DNA of 64,000 nt from JAFANK01 sp036741695 (GTDB taxonomy: Bacteria > Vulcanimicrobiota > Vulcanimicrobiia > Eremiobacterales > Eremiobacteraceae): positions 1-64,000 of the forward strand of contig DAINRU010000004.1 in the NCBI GenBank assembly GCA_036741695.1. Reading direction: 5' to 3'. Under the pieces are notes generated by a model that was given only the letters and a program-made list of their open reading frames with translations, did no database searches and had not been told where the DNA came from. The position numbers and the translations under genes were made by a program. This document shows positions 52,954 through 61,465 of this stretch, one piece after another. Position 1 is the stretch's first letter. Each line of letters opens with the position of its first letter.

Positions 52954-54411
52954 TCAAAAACCGGGTGGCGCGTAGGGATCCGTCGTCGAGATGGCCAGCA
53001 GCTGCGCCGACGTCAACGGTGGAATCGACGTGCGATAGACCGTGTCGATCTTTTGGATGAACAGGTTGGCGATGATGGCGTAGCCGGTGTTCGACGGGTG
53101 AAGCCCGTCGATGCTGAGCAGACCGCCGCCGAACCCCAAGGTGCAGCATACCCCAGGGTTGATAGGGATGCCGCCGGCGATATGGATAGCCTCGAAGGTG
53201 CCGTGGACGTCGACGAGCGGCGCACCGCTGGATTGCGCCGCGACGGCGATGGCCCCATTGTATGACGTGTTGAGCCCCTGTACTTGCACGGCGAACGCAT
53301 CGGTGAGGTAATCACCGGGTGCGTGCAAGACCGGCGTCACGCTGCCCAACGCCTTGAGCTGCGTAAGGGTCGAGAAGAAGCCAGTCTCGGTCAAAAAGCC
53401 TCCCGGGCCGACATGGTAGGTCGCTTGGATATACGCGGTGATGGCTATCGCCGCAGGCGCCGGCACGCTGAAGGGTGCAGCCTCGAGCGTCGCCGTGAGC
53501 GTTGGACCGCCGCGGAAGAACTGCGGCAAGAACAGGATGTCGGGCAGATTGGCCACCACCACGCGAGACCCCGCGGCTTGCAGCGTGCGGATGGTCTGTG
53601 TGAGGTCTGCCTGCATCTGCGCCGGCGTGTCCACCGGCGCTACGCCGCCGCTGAAGGTGAAATCCAAAAGGTCATTGGCGCCAAGCCAGACGGTCGTCAG
53701 CGTCGGGTGAAGCGAGGCGGCCACGTTTACTTCCGTCAGTGGACCGACGGCTGTCGCGAACTTACCCAGAACGGGTAGGAAAGCGGTGCTCTCCGACATC
53801 ACAAGCGGCTGGAGCGCCGTCGACGGGTCGGCCGGGTTGAACGGATACGTGCACGCCGGTCCCGTTGGCGGGCCGGTGAGCGGACCGGTCATGTAGAGTG
53901 CCTCGTGCGCCGTTATTCCCGGCACGCCCAGGTCGAGGACATTCTGCGAAAGGCTCATGCGGGTCGCGCCGAACGAGCCTCGCGAGAATGCGGCGTCGTT
54001 AAACGCATCGCAGGATGGGTGCGTCGCGCGGATTAGCGTGGTGGCGTTGAGAACGAGCTGCGATCCTAGCCCGGGTCCCGCGATCAGAGGCAAGGGTGAA
54101 GTGCCGGGGTTGAACATGGCTGCTTGAGGCGTGCCCGTCGCTTGCTGGTAGAGGATCGACCAGAAGCCGAACTCCTGGCCTGGAGGCACGGCGCCGCCGG
54201 GGTATGCAGAGACGGGGCTTACGACGCCGGTCGCGCCGAGCAACCCGCCGGACTGCTCGCCCGCTGTGAGACTATCGCCGACGCCGACGATACGTTGCAA
54301 GATCGCATTGCCTATGGGCAAACTATTCACCGTCTGAGACGTGCTCGACGACGTGCATCCCGCGACGATCAAAGCGGCCGCGATGCTGATGAGGATCTGA
54401 CGAGAGCGCAT
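52954..54411 (-). CDS. SGNH/GDSL-family hydrolase lipoprotein
   Basis: 485 residues with a lipobox (ALIVAGC, Cys near residue 19). SGNH blocks are complete: block I VGVGDSLTAGEQ (nucleophile Ser), a Gly in VLDLGVPGITA, block III VWLGANDLLDF, and block V SIDGLHPSNTGYAII with catalytic Asp and His. It should be an esterase or lipase anchored to a membrane on the outside. Long inserts between the blocks make it larger than typical GDSL proteins. It is 20 bp downstream of the barrel-like gene on the same strand. Confidence 0.88.
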   Translation of the reverse strand: MRSRQILISIAAALIVAGCTSSSTSQTVNSLPIGNAILQRIVGVGDSLTAGEQSGGLLGATGVVSPVSAYPGGAVPPGQEFGFWSILYQQATGTPQAAMFNPGTSPLPLIAGPGLGSQLVLNATTLIRATHPSCDAFNDAAFSRGSFGATRMSLSQNVLDLGVPGITAHEALYMTGPLTGPPTGPACTYPFNPADPSTALQPLVMSESTAFLPVLGKFATAVGPLTEVNVAASLHPTLTTVWLGANDLLDFTFSGGVAPVDTPAQMQADLTQTIRTLQAAGSRVVVANLPDILFLPQFFRGGPTLTATLEAAPFSVPAPAAIAITAYIQATYHVGPGGFLTETGFFSTLTQLKALGSVTPVLHAPGDYLTDAFAVQVQGLNTSYNGAIAVAAQSSGAPLVDVHGTFEAIHIAGGIPINPGVCCTLGFGGGLLSIDGLHPSNTGYAIIANLFIQKIDTVYRTSIPPLTSAQLLAISTTDPYAPPGF

Positions 54412-54431
54412 GACTAAACCTCGTGATGCTC

Positions 54432-55601
54432 TTAGAACGGGATCACGCTCGGCGTGCCAACGCCGAGCTCCACCTGCAGTTGCGTGGCCTTGAGGCCGCC
54501 TACCGTCGGCACCACCGGGTTCTGCGAGCAGGGCAAACCTTGGCAGGTCAAGCCGTAGACGCCGTAGGGCGAATAGTTGGTCGGTCCCGAGCTTCCCAAG
54601 ACGAGCTGCACGAAGGCCTGCTTGTACACCTTGCGCGATATGCCGAGGAAATATCCGGGGTTGATCTCGGCGTAGGGATCCGGCGGTAAGTAGTCACGCG
54701 ACACCTGCGGCTGTATGAAGATCTTCGTCTTGGGGTCGAAGTTGTACTCGAGATACAATATCTCGTACAGCTGGGCGTGGTTCTCGATGTTCACGCCGTT
54801 GAGGTGGTTGAGCCACGCCGGCGCCAGGGTGAACGTGCCGAACATCTTCGGCGTCGACAAAAACGGCAGGGTGACCGACAGCGCCCAGTACTGTGCTGTC
54901 CGTGCGTGCACGCCATAGACCGGGAAACCGTTGTACATGAAAGGCACGATGTCGTTGCCGCCCGCTCCAACCGTGGACCAGCGCGACAGGTAGACCGGCG
55001 AGATCACAAAGGGGAGCTTGCCCGCTCGGATCAGCCCCGATGCCGTGACGAACATGAAACGGTCTTTGGTCGTGGCATTGAGGCCGGCGGTGGCCAAGTT
55101 GACGGTGCTTATCTGTGGTGCAAAGCCTTGTACGTAGAGCGGCACCGTGCCGCTGTTGAAGCCGACCGGATAGTGCTGGAGTTCGTAAAAATCTATCGAC
55201 GCCCTAAAATTAGGGTTGACACCGTAGCCGATGATGGCGTCCATGCCGCCGGGCAGCCAGGCGGTCTGGCTTCCGAGATCGCCGTAGGGCTGTGCCATCG
55301 AGAAATCGAGCGTATACGCGAGGCCGGTCGGCAAGCCTGTGCTCTTCGTGGCGGCGACCGTCGACGTGCCGGTCGGGCCGGAGCTCGACGAGGAGCCTCC
55401 GCTTTGCGCGGCATCATCGTGCCGTGAGCGCCACGAGGCGATCGCGTTCTTGAGCGCGATGTTGCTCGTCTGTATGGTCTGCGAGGCAGGCCCGGTTATC
55501 GTGGAGTCAGCTGCCGCGGGGGAGCCAGAACCGGTGGCAAGAGCGACAGCCGAAATGCCGGCAGCGAGCGCGACGCCCATCCTGTACGATCGGAAGCTCA
55601 T
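54432..55601 (-). CDS. Outer-membrane-barrel-like secreted protein
   Basis: 389 residues from ATG 55601, chosen for the strong GGGAGGGAGG site upstream; the frame opens 15 residues earlier. A signal peptide (MGVALAAGISAVALATGSGSPAAA) is followed by a short Ser/Gly linker and a domain of alternating amphipathic strands (YTLDFSMAQPYG, FRASIDFYELQHYP, KTKIFIQPQVSRDYL, KQAFVQLVLGSSG). The last residue is Phe after a strand-like end (LQVELGVGTPSVIPF), the usual signal for barrel insertion. It may be a porin-like protein or a transporter for organic compounds. It was not matched to a named family. Confidence 0.7.
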   Translation of the reverse strand: MSFRSYRMGVALAAGISAVALATGSGSPAAADSTITGPASQTIQTSNIALKNAIASWRSRHDDAAQSGGSSSSSGPTGTSTVAATKSTGLPTGLAYTLDFSMAQPYGDLGSQTAWLPGGMDAIIGYGVNPNFRASIDFYELQHYPVGFNSGTVPLYVQGFAPQISTVNLATAGLNATTKDRFMFVTASGLIRAGKLPFVISPVYLSRWSTVGAGGNDIVPFMYNGFPVYGVHARTAQYWALSVTLPFLSTPKMFGTFTLAPAWLNHLNGVNIENHAQLYEILYLEYNFDPKTKIFIQPQVSRDYLPPDPYAEINPGYFLGISRKVYKQAFVQLVLGSSGPTNYSPYGVYGLTCQGLPCSQNPVVPTVGGLKATQLQVELGVGTPSVIPF

Positions 55602-55745
55602 GCGTCCTCCCTCCCGAGTGCAATAAACAATGACGCCGTGGCCCAAACGGCGCGAAAGGCGCGTTCAGGACCATACCCTTTCGAGGCGCATATCCCTTTC
55701 CCGTCGTCGGGCGATGAAAAAGTTTTGCGTCGGTAGAGCCTGAGG

Positions 55746-57011
55746 TCAGGCAAGATCGCGTGGGCCTGGCAAACGGCTAACGGCGACGCCCGCCACGGCC
55801 ACCACGATGCCCGCGACTCCGAGGGTCAGCGGCAGACTTGTGAGGGTGGCGGCCATGCCGAGCAACCAGGCGCCGAACGGCATGAAGCCCAGGAAGATCA
55901 TCGTGTAGAGGGCCATGACCCTGCCGCGCATCTCGAGTGCGGTGTGCACCTGCAGCAGCGTATTGGTCATCCCCATGAACAGCATGACGGTTGCTCCAAG
56001 AGCGACGAGCGCGACTGCACCGGCGAGGATCGTCCGCGTGAGCGAGAAGAGAAACAGCGACAAGCCTGCAAGCACCGCACTCGTGATGGCGAGCGCACCG
56101 CGGTGGCGCTTGTTGCCGATGAAGGCCGTGGCGATCGAACCGCCGAGAGCGCCCGCGCCTGACGCCGCCATGAGAATGCCTAACGCGTCCGGTCCTCCCG
56201 CGATCGTGGTTCTGACGAACGCCGGCAAGAGCTGGATGTATGGCCGGGCGACGAGCGAGACGAGTAGGCAGAGCACGAAGAGCGCCAGGATTGCCGGTTG
56301 TCCGCGTACGTACGCGAGGCCGTCGATCAGCTCGTGCCAGATCCCCGGGCGCTGCTTGACCGGCAGCGGTGGTTTGGGGGACATGGCAGCGAGCGCGATC
56401 AGCACCGCCACGTAGGAGACAGCGTTGAGATAGAACGTGTCGGCTACGCCGACCGTGCTCACGAGGATGCCGCCGATGGCCGGACCGATGATGCCCGGGC
56501 CATTGAAAGCGGCTGAGTTGAGCCCGATGGCGTTCATGAGCTCGCGCGGTCCCACGAGCAAAGGTACGAGCGATTGCCTGGTCGGGGCGTCAAAGGTGAG
56601 CGCGATGGCGGAGACCGCAGCCAGCACGACGACGTGCCAGACGCGCACGACGTGGGTCTGGGCGAGGATGGCCAGCGCCAGTGCCGACAGCCCGAGCACG
56701 CATTGCGTGACGATGAGCAGCCGACGCCGGTCGACCCGGTCGGCGATCGCGCCGGCGACTCCCGAGAGCAGCACCACGGGAATAGATCGCACGAAACCGA
56801 TGATGCCGAGATAGAGCGGCGCGAGAGCAGGGCGTGGGGCAAGCTCCACGACGAGCCAACCCTGCGCCAGCGTTGCCATCCAGCTGCCCGTATTGGAGAC
56901 GGCAAGCCCGAACCAGAGCAGCCGGTACTCGCGATAGGCGAACGCGCCGAAGCGTTTCGCGCTTGGCGGAGAAGGCTGGTCCCCTTCCGGAGCGCGCTCC
57001 GTTGCTGTCAC
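55746..57011 (-). CDS. MFS transporter, MFS_3 (enterobactin-exporter-like)
   Basis: 421 residues with about twelve membrane helices. The N-terminal pattern FAYREYRLLWFGLAVSNTGSWMATLAQGWLV is diagnostic of this subgroup, with the loop motif GVAGAIADRVDRRRLLI near residue 85 and LTFDAPTRQSLVPLLV. Such carriers export siderophores, drugs or other small molecules. The substrate is not evident. It diverges from the DUF4139 gene and lies between the barrel-like protein and the luxE-luxC-aminotransferase operon, but a link to that operon is speculative. Confidence 0.88.
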   Translation of the reverse strand: MTATERAPEGDQPSPPSAKRFGAFAYREYRLLWFGLAVSNTGSWMATLAQGWLVVELAPRPALAPLYLGIIGFVRSIPVVLLSGVAGAIADRVDRRRLLIVTQCVLGLSALALAILAQTHVVRVWHVVVLAAVSAIALTFDAPTRQSLVPLLVGPRELMNAIGLNSAAFNGPGIIGPAIGGILVSTVGVADTFYLNAVSYVAVLIALAAMSPKPPLPVKQRPGIWHELIDGLAYVRGQPAILALFVLCLLVSLVARPYIQLLPAFVRTTIAGGPDALGILMAASGAGALGGSIATAFIGNKRHRGALAITSAVLAGLSLFLFSLTRTILAGAVALVALGATVMLFMGMTNTLLQVHTALEMRGRVMALYTMIFLGFMPFGAWLLGMAATLTSLPLTLGVAGIVVAVAGVAVSRLPGPRDLA

Positions 57012-57113
57012 GCCGACCCTTTGTATGCGGCTACCAAGATTTCCGCGGCGCCATCAAGATGAAACGCACACAAACTGGGCACCGCAGGATGGGGTGGTGA
57101 GGCCGCGAACGGC

Positions 57114-58568
57114 ATGAGCATGAGGCAGGCGATGCCAACCGTCATTGGCATTGTTGCTGTGCTGTTCGGGCTCTTGGCGAGCGCGGCCGAGGGCTTGACC
57201 AACGAGCGCCATAGCACGGCAGCGCAGCGGCAGTCCATCACCGTCATCGTGTACGGCGATTTTGCGCTTATCCGCGATGTTAGGCTGCTCAGCCTCGACC
57301 GAGGTGAGAACCGGGTCATTTTCGACGATATCTCGAGTCAGATGTCGCCCGAGACCGCGTACCTCGCCGATCTCAGCAGTGGAGCGCCGATCGCGGTGCG
57401 GGAGCAGAACTTTGAGACCGCTGTGCTCTCGCCCGATCTCATGCTCACCAAAGCGGTCGGTCACACGGTCACCGTCATCCATCGCGTTCCCTTCACGGGT
57501 AAAGAGACGTCTGAGACGGCGCTGCTCGTCAGCACGAACGGTCCCATTCTCAAGTTCAAGGATCGGGTCGAAACGAGCATGCCGCCTGATTCGCGCATCG
57601 TGTATTCGACGATTCCGGCCGTGCGGCTGGCGCCCGACTTCCTCGTCGACTTCGAGAGCCCGGAAGCGGCTCAGCATCCAGTAGCCCTGACGTATCTGAG
57701 CGGCGGGTTCTCGTGGGCGGCCGATTACGTCGGCCGAGTCAATAAGGACGACGACCAACTCGATGTTGATGCCTTCATCACCCTTCACAACGACAGCGGC
57801 ATGAACTTTGATAATGCCCTGGTCCGGGTGGTGGCGGGCAGCGTGCAACGCGCACAGCCAGAAGCGGTGAGAACAATCGGCCGAGTCGTGACGGCAGCGG
57901 AAGCCTCCAACGTCTATGCGGCCACCACGAATCGAGCGACGCGCCAGCCGGTCTCCGAGTTCTACGAGTATAGCCTGCCGCAGCGAACGGCGCTGCACAC
58001 GGGCGAGACCAAGCAAACGCTGCTCTTGTTCGCCCGCGGGGTCCCAGTCCGGCTTGTGTATTCATCTGGCGTTGACGCCGAAGATTTCCAGAGCCAAAGC
58101 GGCGGGGACCAGCAAGTCCCAGTCGACGCGACCATGGAGTTTCAGAACGACGGCCACGGCCTCGGCGTGCCGCTTCCCACGGGCGTCTTTCACCTCTACA
58201 AGAATGACCAATCGGCCGAGCCCGTCTTCATCGGCGAGGATGCCATCCCCAACACGCCGCGCAAAGAACAGGTAGCCCTCGATCTCGGTCCATCGTTCGA
58301 CATCCGGGTCCGCCGCGTACAGACGGACTACCAGGAGATCCCCCATCAGAACAACCGGACCGAGTACGTCACGAGTTACCGCGTGACGGTCAGCAACGCC
58401 AAATCGAAGGCCATGCTCTTAGAGTACAGCGAGAAGCTCAACGGCATCTGGCAGATCACAAACGAATCGCTGCCCCACGACAAGACCTCTAGCGCCACCG
58501 TCCTGTGGAAAATTCCGGTGCAGGCGGGCGGGCAGACCATCCTGACGTTCACTGTGGACTCGCGCTAA
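57114..58568 (+). CDS. DUF4139 domain-containing secreted protein
   Basis: 484 residues with a signal peptide (AMPTVIGIVAVLFGLLASAAEG). The N-terminal ~150 residues include VYGDFALIRDVRLLSLDRGENRVIFDDISSQM. The C-terminal part has LTYLSGGFSWAADYVGRVNKDDDQLDVDAFITLHNDSG and the end QEIPHQNNRTEYVTSYRVTVSNAKSKAMLLEYSEKL, features of the DUF4139/DUF4140-type family whose function is unknown. A strong hairpin at 58616 follows. ATG 57120 is an equally possible start. Confidence 0.85.
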   Translation: MSMRQAMPTVIGIVAVLFGLLASAAEGLTNERHSTAAQRQSITVIVYGDFALIRDVRLLSLDRGENRVIFDDISSQMSPETAYLADLSSGAPIAVREQNFETAVLSPDLMLTKAVGHTVTVIHRVPFTGKETSETALLVSTNGPILKFKDRVETSMPPDSRIVYSTIPAVRLAPDFLVDFESPEAAQHPVALTYLSGGFSWAADYVGRVNKDDDQLDVDAFITLHNDSGMNFDNALVRVVAGSVQRAQPEAVRTIGRVVTAAEASNVYAATTNRATRQPVSEFYEYSLPQRTALHTGETKQTLLLFARGVPVRLVYSSGVDAEDFQSQSGGDQQVPVDATMEFQNDGHGLGVPLPTGVFHLYKNDQSAEPVFIGEDAIPNTPRKEQVALDLGPSFDIRVRRVQTDYQEIPHQNNRTEYVTSYRVTVSNAKSKAMLLEYSEKLNGIWQITNESLPHDKTSSATVLWKIPVQAGGQTILTFTVDSR

Positions 58569-58615
58569 CAACCCGCTTGCGGCCTCCTCGCGTCGCAACT
58601 CCGCCGCCACAACAG

Positions 58616-58642
58616 AAACGACCGAGCGGAGCTCGGTCGTTT
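58616..58642. terminator. Bidirectional terminator-like hairpin
   Basis: Twelve perfectly paired bases, AAACGACCGAGC and GCTCGGTCGTTT, with the loop GGA. A short A/T tract (three A on one side, three T on the other) makes it symmetric. It can end the DUF4139 transcript on the plus strand and the candidate RNA on the minus strand. Confidence 0.75.
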
Positions 58643-58860
58643 ACTGTTAGGTCGATGACGCTTTCGCCTGGCTTACGAATCTCGCTCTCTAGTCAGCGGA
58701 TCCGGTCGCTCGGCTTAACTGGGACGCGATCCCCAGAGCCATCCCCCGGCGTGAGCCGGGTCCCCAACGGTAGGGGTACCATCTCCGAGTCCTTCAGCTC
58801 TCCACGCTTGCAAACGTGGCACCCGTTGTTGCTGAACGTTCTCGGCACCGCGGTCGGTGT
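58616..58860 (-). ncRNA. Candidate free-standing structured RNA, about 240 nt
   Basis: This is the only stretch above 300 bp without a recognisable gene (58569-58955). On the minus strand a sigma70-like promoter at 58867-58895 predicts a start near 58860, and the 12 bp hairpin at 58616-58642 would end it. Between them lie several stems, in plus-strand coordinates: 58846-58850/58855-58859; 58802-58806/58815-58819; 58762-58765/58773-58776 inside a GGTCCCC/GGGGTACC arm; a 6 bp stem 58745-58750/58755-58760; and a nested stem within about 58710-58740. The gene order on both sides is convergent, so it cannot be a leader for a neighbouring gene. A short minus-strand reading frame (44-89 codons, with CHVC) overlaps it and is the main alternative. 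No known riboswitch or housekeeping RNA core was recognised. Confidence 0.4.
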
Positions 58861-58866
58861 ATTGGC

Positions 58867-58895
58867 AGTATACTTGAGCACCAGTGGGAGCGCAA
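58867..58895 (-). promoter_or_regulatory. Sigma70-like promoter on the minus strand
   Basis: Reading the minus strand: TTGCGC (58895-58890), a 17 bp spacer, then TATACT (58872-58867). The -10 matches consensus in five of six bases and spacing is ideal; the -35 keeps only TTG. It points toward the candidate RNA. Confidence 0.5.
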
Positions 58896-58923
58896 GTGAA
58901 CGGTTGTTCGTTTTTTGCAGAAA

Positions 58924-58955
58924 GTTGTGGATAGAAAAACATTTGTTGTGGATAG
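58924..58955. promoter_or_regulatory. Two 11 bp direct repeats (CTATCCACAAC on minus strand), 21 bp apart
   Basis: GTTGTGGATAG occurs at 58924-58934 and 58945-58955, a spacing of 21 bp, two helical turns. They sit in an A/T-rich patch between the aminotransferase stop and the minus-strand promoter, at about -70 and -91 from its start. Each differs from the DnaA box (TTATCCACA) by one base. A dimeric activator or repressor, or DnaA itself, could bind. Confidence 0.5.
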
Positions 58956-60317
58956 TCATGCACTCGCGATCGCGCGGCCGATGACATCGATGCCGAAACG
59001 CAGCTGCTCGAGCGTGATGACGAGCGGAGGCGAGAGCGCGATCACGTTGCAGTGCGGGCCACTCGTCAGCACGATCACGCCGAGACGCATGGCTGCGAGA
59101 GATGTCGCAGCCGCGCAGGCCGTGTCGGGAGCGCCTGCGACATCGACGAGCTCGAGCCCCCACATCAGACCGCGGCCGCGAACGTCGCCGATCTTCCCCT
59201 TGCTTTCTTTCTGGAGGTTCACAAGCAAGTCGCGCATGGTGCCTTGAAGCTCCGCGCTGCGTTCGACGAGCTTGTGCTCCTCAAGCTCGGCGATCGAGGC
59301 CAGCGCCGCGGCGCAACCGGTCGGGTGGCCGAGGAACGTGCTCGTGTGGATGGCTTCACCGGCTGATTCGGGCCAGCGATCCATCACGCGCGCCGTGCCG
59401 ATCGCTGCGGCTATGGGGAATCCAGAGGAGAGACCTTTTCCCACGCAGATGATGTCGGGGACGACGCCCGCGTGCTCGCAGCAAAACCAGCGTCCGCACC
59501 GGCCGAAACCGGCGAAAATCTCGTCGAAGATGAGCAGGACATTCCTCTCGTCGCACAGCCGGCGCAACTCTTGCAGCCAGCGGTCGGGAGCGGGAACCTC
59601 GCCACCGCGACCCTGCATGGGCTCGACGATGACGGCGCCGATCTCGCTGCCATCCGGGCCGTCCAAGATCTCCCGAACCGCTCCAAGGCAGGCTACCTCG
59701 CAGGACGGGTAGCGCAGCTGCAACGGACAGCGATAGCAGTGCGGATATGGCGCGCGCCGCGCGAAATCGCCCAGCTGGCGCCGGAACGGCTCCTTGAAGA
59801 TGTCGCGATCGGTGACGCACAGCGCCCCATAGCCTAAGCCGTGATAGGCGCCTGTGAAGCAGATGACGCCAGGTTTGCCCGTGGCGATCGCGGCGGTCTT
59901 GAGCGCGGCCTCCACGGCCTCGGAACCTGTGGACGCGAAGATGACCCGCTTGGGGCCATCTCCCGGCACAAGCCTGCACAGCTCGCGTGCCAGCGCCACC
60001 TTATTCTCGGTCGGGTAGACATCGCCCATACCATGCAACAGGCGGTGCGCCTGCTCAGAGATGGCATCGGCCACGCGAGGGTTGCTGTGGCCGGCTGCAG
60101 CCACCCCGAAAAAGCCGCTCAGATCCACGTAGACGTTGTCATCTACGTCGACGACGTTCGCGCCCGCCGCCTGCGAGAAGAAGATCGGGAAGTCATGTCC
60201 TACGTAGGTGATGTTGCGGCTCTCGACCGCGCGCAGCTCGGCGGTCAAACGGCGGCTATGTGGTCCCGGCGGTGCGACGACGATCTGGCCCAGCTGAGCT
60301 CCAAGCAGGTCCTTCAT
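58956..60317 (-). CDS. Class III PLP-dependent aminotransferase, third gene of the luxE-luxC operon
   Basis: 453 residues from ATG 60317, which forms ATGA with the luxC-like stop; the frame upstream is antisense-like and not coding. Class III marks are YVDLSGFFGVAAAGHSNPRVADAI, VIFASTGSEAVEAALKTA (phosphate site), CFTGAYHGLGYGAL, VIVEPMQGRGGEVPAPD, LLIFDEIFAGFGR (Asp to PLP nitrogen), CVGKGLSSGFPIAA (Schiff-base Lys near residue 275) and TSTFLGHPTGCAAALA. A cysteine-rich insert (YPHCYRCPLQLRYPSCEVAC) is shared with some omega-amine/GABA-type transaminases. In this operon it most likely aminates the aldehyde made by the luxC-like reductase, or runs in the opposite direction to make aldehyde. 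Confidence 0.9.
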   Translation of the reverse strand: MKDLLGAQLGQIVVAPPGPHSRRLTAELRAVESRNITYVGHDFPIFFSQAAGANVVDVDDNVYVDLSGFFGVAAAGHSNPRVADAISEQAHRLLHGMGDVYPTENKVALARELCRLVPGDGPKRVIFASTGSEAVEAALKTAAIATGKPGVICFTGAYHGLGYGALCVTDRDIFKEPFRRQLGDFARRAPYPHCYRCPLQLRYPSCEVACLGAVREILDGPDGSEIGAVIVEPMQGRGGEVPAPDRWLQELRRLCDERNVLLIFDEIFAGFGRCGRWFCCEHAGVVPDIICVGKGLSSGFPIAAAIGTARVMDRWPESAGEAIHTSTFLGHPTGCAAALASIAELEEHKLVERSAELQGTMRDLLVNLQKESKGKIGDVRGRGLMWGLELVDVAGAPDTACAAATSLAAMRLGVIVLTSGPHCNVIALSPPLVITLEQLRFGIDVIGRAIASA

Positions 60318-61465
60318 GCGCTGGCCACAAGGCTGAAGTCCATAACGCGCGGCCGGTAGCCGAACGGCGGACGCTGCATCTCGCCGAGCGCGCAGACGCG
60401 AAGCGCTCCCGACTCCCCGAACAATTGGCGCAGCGTCGGCGTGGTGGTCCCGGCGATTCCCACCGAGTCGAGGTGGTGCCCAAGCGAGCTCACGGCAGCT
60501 GCAGCTTGTGCCGCATCGGTGCATGGTTTGACGATGACGATTCGGCCGAAGCCCGCGCACTGCGGGCCCGATAACGGTTCCACGCCTACCACGTACTCCG
60601 CGACGCCAGCGGTCTGCTCACCGGTGAAGACCGTGCCTAGCGCGTGGGTTTTTGGGGGCAACGCGCGGACCAAAAGACGCCGTACGAACTCGGCCACCGC
60701 GGCTTGCTCGGCGGCACCTGCCGCAGCGCGGGGCAACCGGTCGCCGAGCTTGCCGAGCGCGCGGCTCAGCCCGTGCGCGAAGAGGATGGACCGTGCCTCG
60801 TCGCCCTCGACGTAGATCGTCTGCGGCGAAAGGCACCCGCGCTGGTCGAAGAGCGCGACATCGAGTGCGGCGGCGTCGGCTGCGAGCGCTAGGTCGCAGC
60901 CAGCCGGGACAAACCCTAAACTATAGGCGCTGCCATAGCCCACGACGTTTGTTCCCTCGGGCGCGCGGCGCTTCACGTCCTCGATCGTCGCGTCATCTCC
61001 GAAGACGACGATCCGTTGGGCCTGGGGAAAGACGCGAGCCTCGAAGTCGGCGTCGCCGCCGCTCCAGCGCATGGGTAAGAGCGTGCCTGCGACCGGCGGA
61101 CCCAGCTCGTCGAACTGCGCCGCCAGGATATCCGCCAGATGCAGCTCGCGGCTGGAGGACTTGAGCATGAGGCGAGCGCCCGCCAGGGCCGCGCAATACG
61201 CGGTCGCGATGGCGGGACCCACGATGTTGCCGGGAAGGATGGCGAGCACGGTCAGTTCGGATTCGGGTGCGTGCCACGCGCGCAACCGCTCGTCCGCGTC
61301 GGCAAGCACCGACTCGAGCGCGGCCTCGACGACCTGCGGCGGCCATTCGCCCTCGCGCATGGCCTCCCTTGCGCGGCGCCGCACGGTCGAGTCTGGGTCG
61401 CGCCACTGGGCCGCTCCGCGCAGCAGTGCCATCTGGCGCCTCGAGAGCACGGTCGCTTCAGGCAT
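60314..61465 (-). CDS. luxC: Acyl-CoA reductase, LuxC family
   Basis: 383 residues from ATG 61465, overlapping the luxE-like end by 8 bp. LuxC enzymes reduce an activated acyl group to a fatty aldehyde with NADPH. The aldehyde-dehydrogenase-like fold shows LAILPGNIVGPAIATAYCAALAGARLMLKSSSRE near residue 105, IVVFGDDATIEDVKRRAP and the nucleophile in DVALFDQRGCLSPQTIYVE near residue 210. It ends with LGEMQRPPFGYRPRVMDF. Length is somewhat shorter than the ~480 residues of Vibrio LuxC, as in other non-luminous homologues. There is no luxA, luxB or luxD in the window, so light production is not implied. Confidence 0.88.
   Translation of the reverse strand: MPEATVLSRRQMALLRGAAQWRDPDSTVRRRAREAMREGEWPPQVVEAALESVLADADERLRAWHAPESELTVLAILPGNIVGPAIATAYCAALAGARLMLKSSSRELHLADILAAQFDELGPPVAGTLLPMRWSGGDADFEARVFPQAQRIVVFGDDATIEDVKRRAPEGTNVVGYGSAYSLGFVPAGCDLALAADAAALDVALFDQRGCLSPQTIYVEGDEARSILFAHGLSRALGKLGDRLPRAAAGAAEQAAVAEFVRRLLVRALPPKTHALGTVFTGEQTAGVAEYVVGVEPLSGPQCAGFGRIVIVKPCTDAAQAAAAVSSLGHHLDSVGIAGTTTPTLRQLFGESGALRVCALGEMQRPPFGYRPRVMDFSLVASA

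Noticed and set aside
58616..58895. Known riboswitch (ydaO/c-di-AMP) on the minus strand
   Set aside because: The invariant ydaO stretches (GGGGTGAA and the CCGTCAGCTAACC type) are missing, and no gene lies downstream.
58901..58960. Replication origin, based on DnaA-box-like repeats
   Set aside because: Only two imperfect boxes are present, with no dnaA, dnaN or gidA neighbours and no extended A/T-rich unwinding element.
58693..58968. Small minus-strand protein (CHVC, about 89 codons) over the candidate RNA
   Set aside because: Not annotated as a gene because third-position G/C is weaker than in neighbours and the stems explain the sequence. It is kept as the main alternative to the RNA reading.
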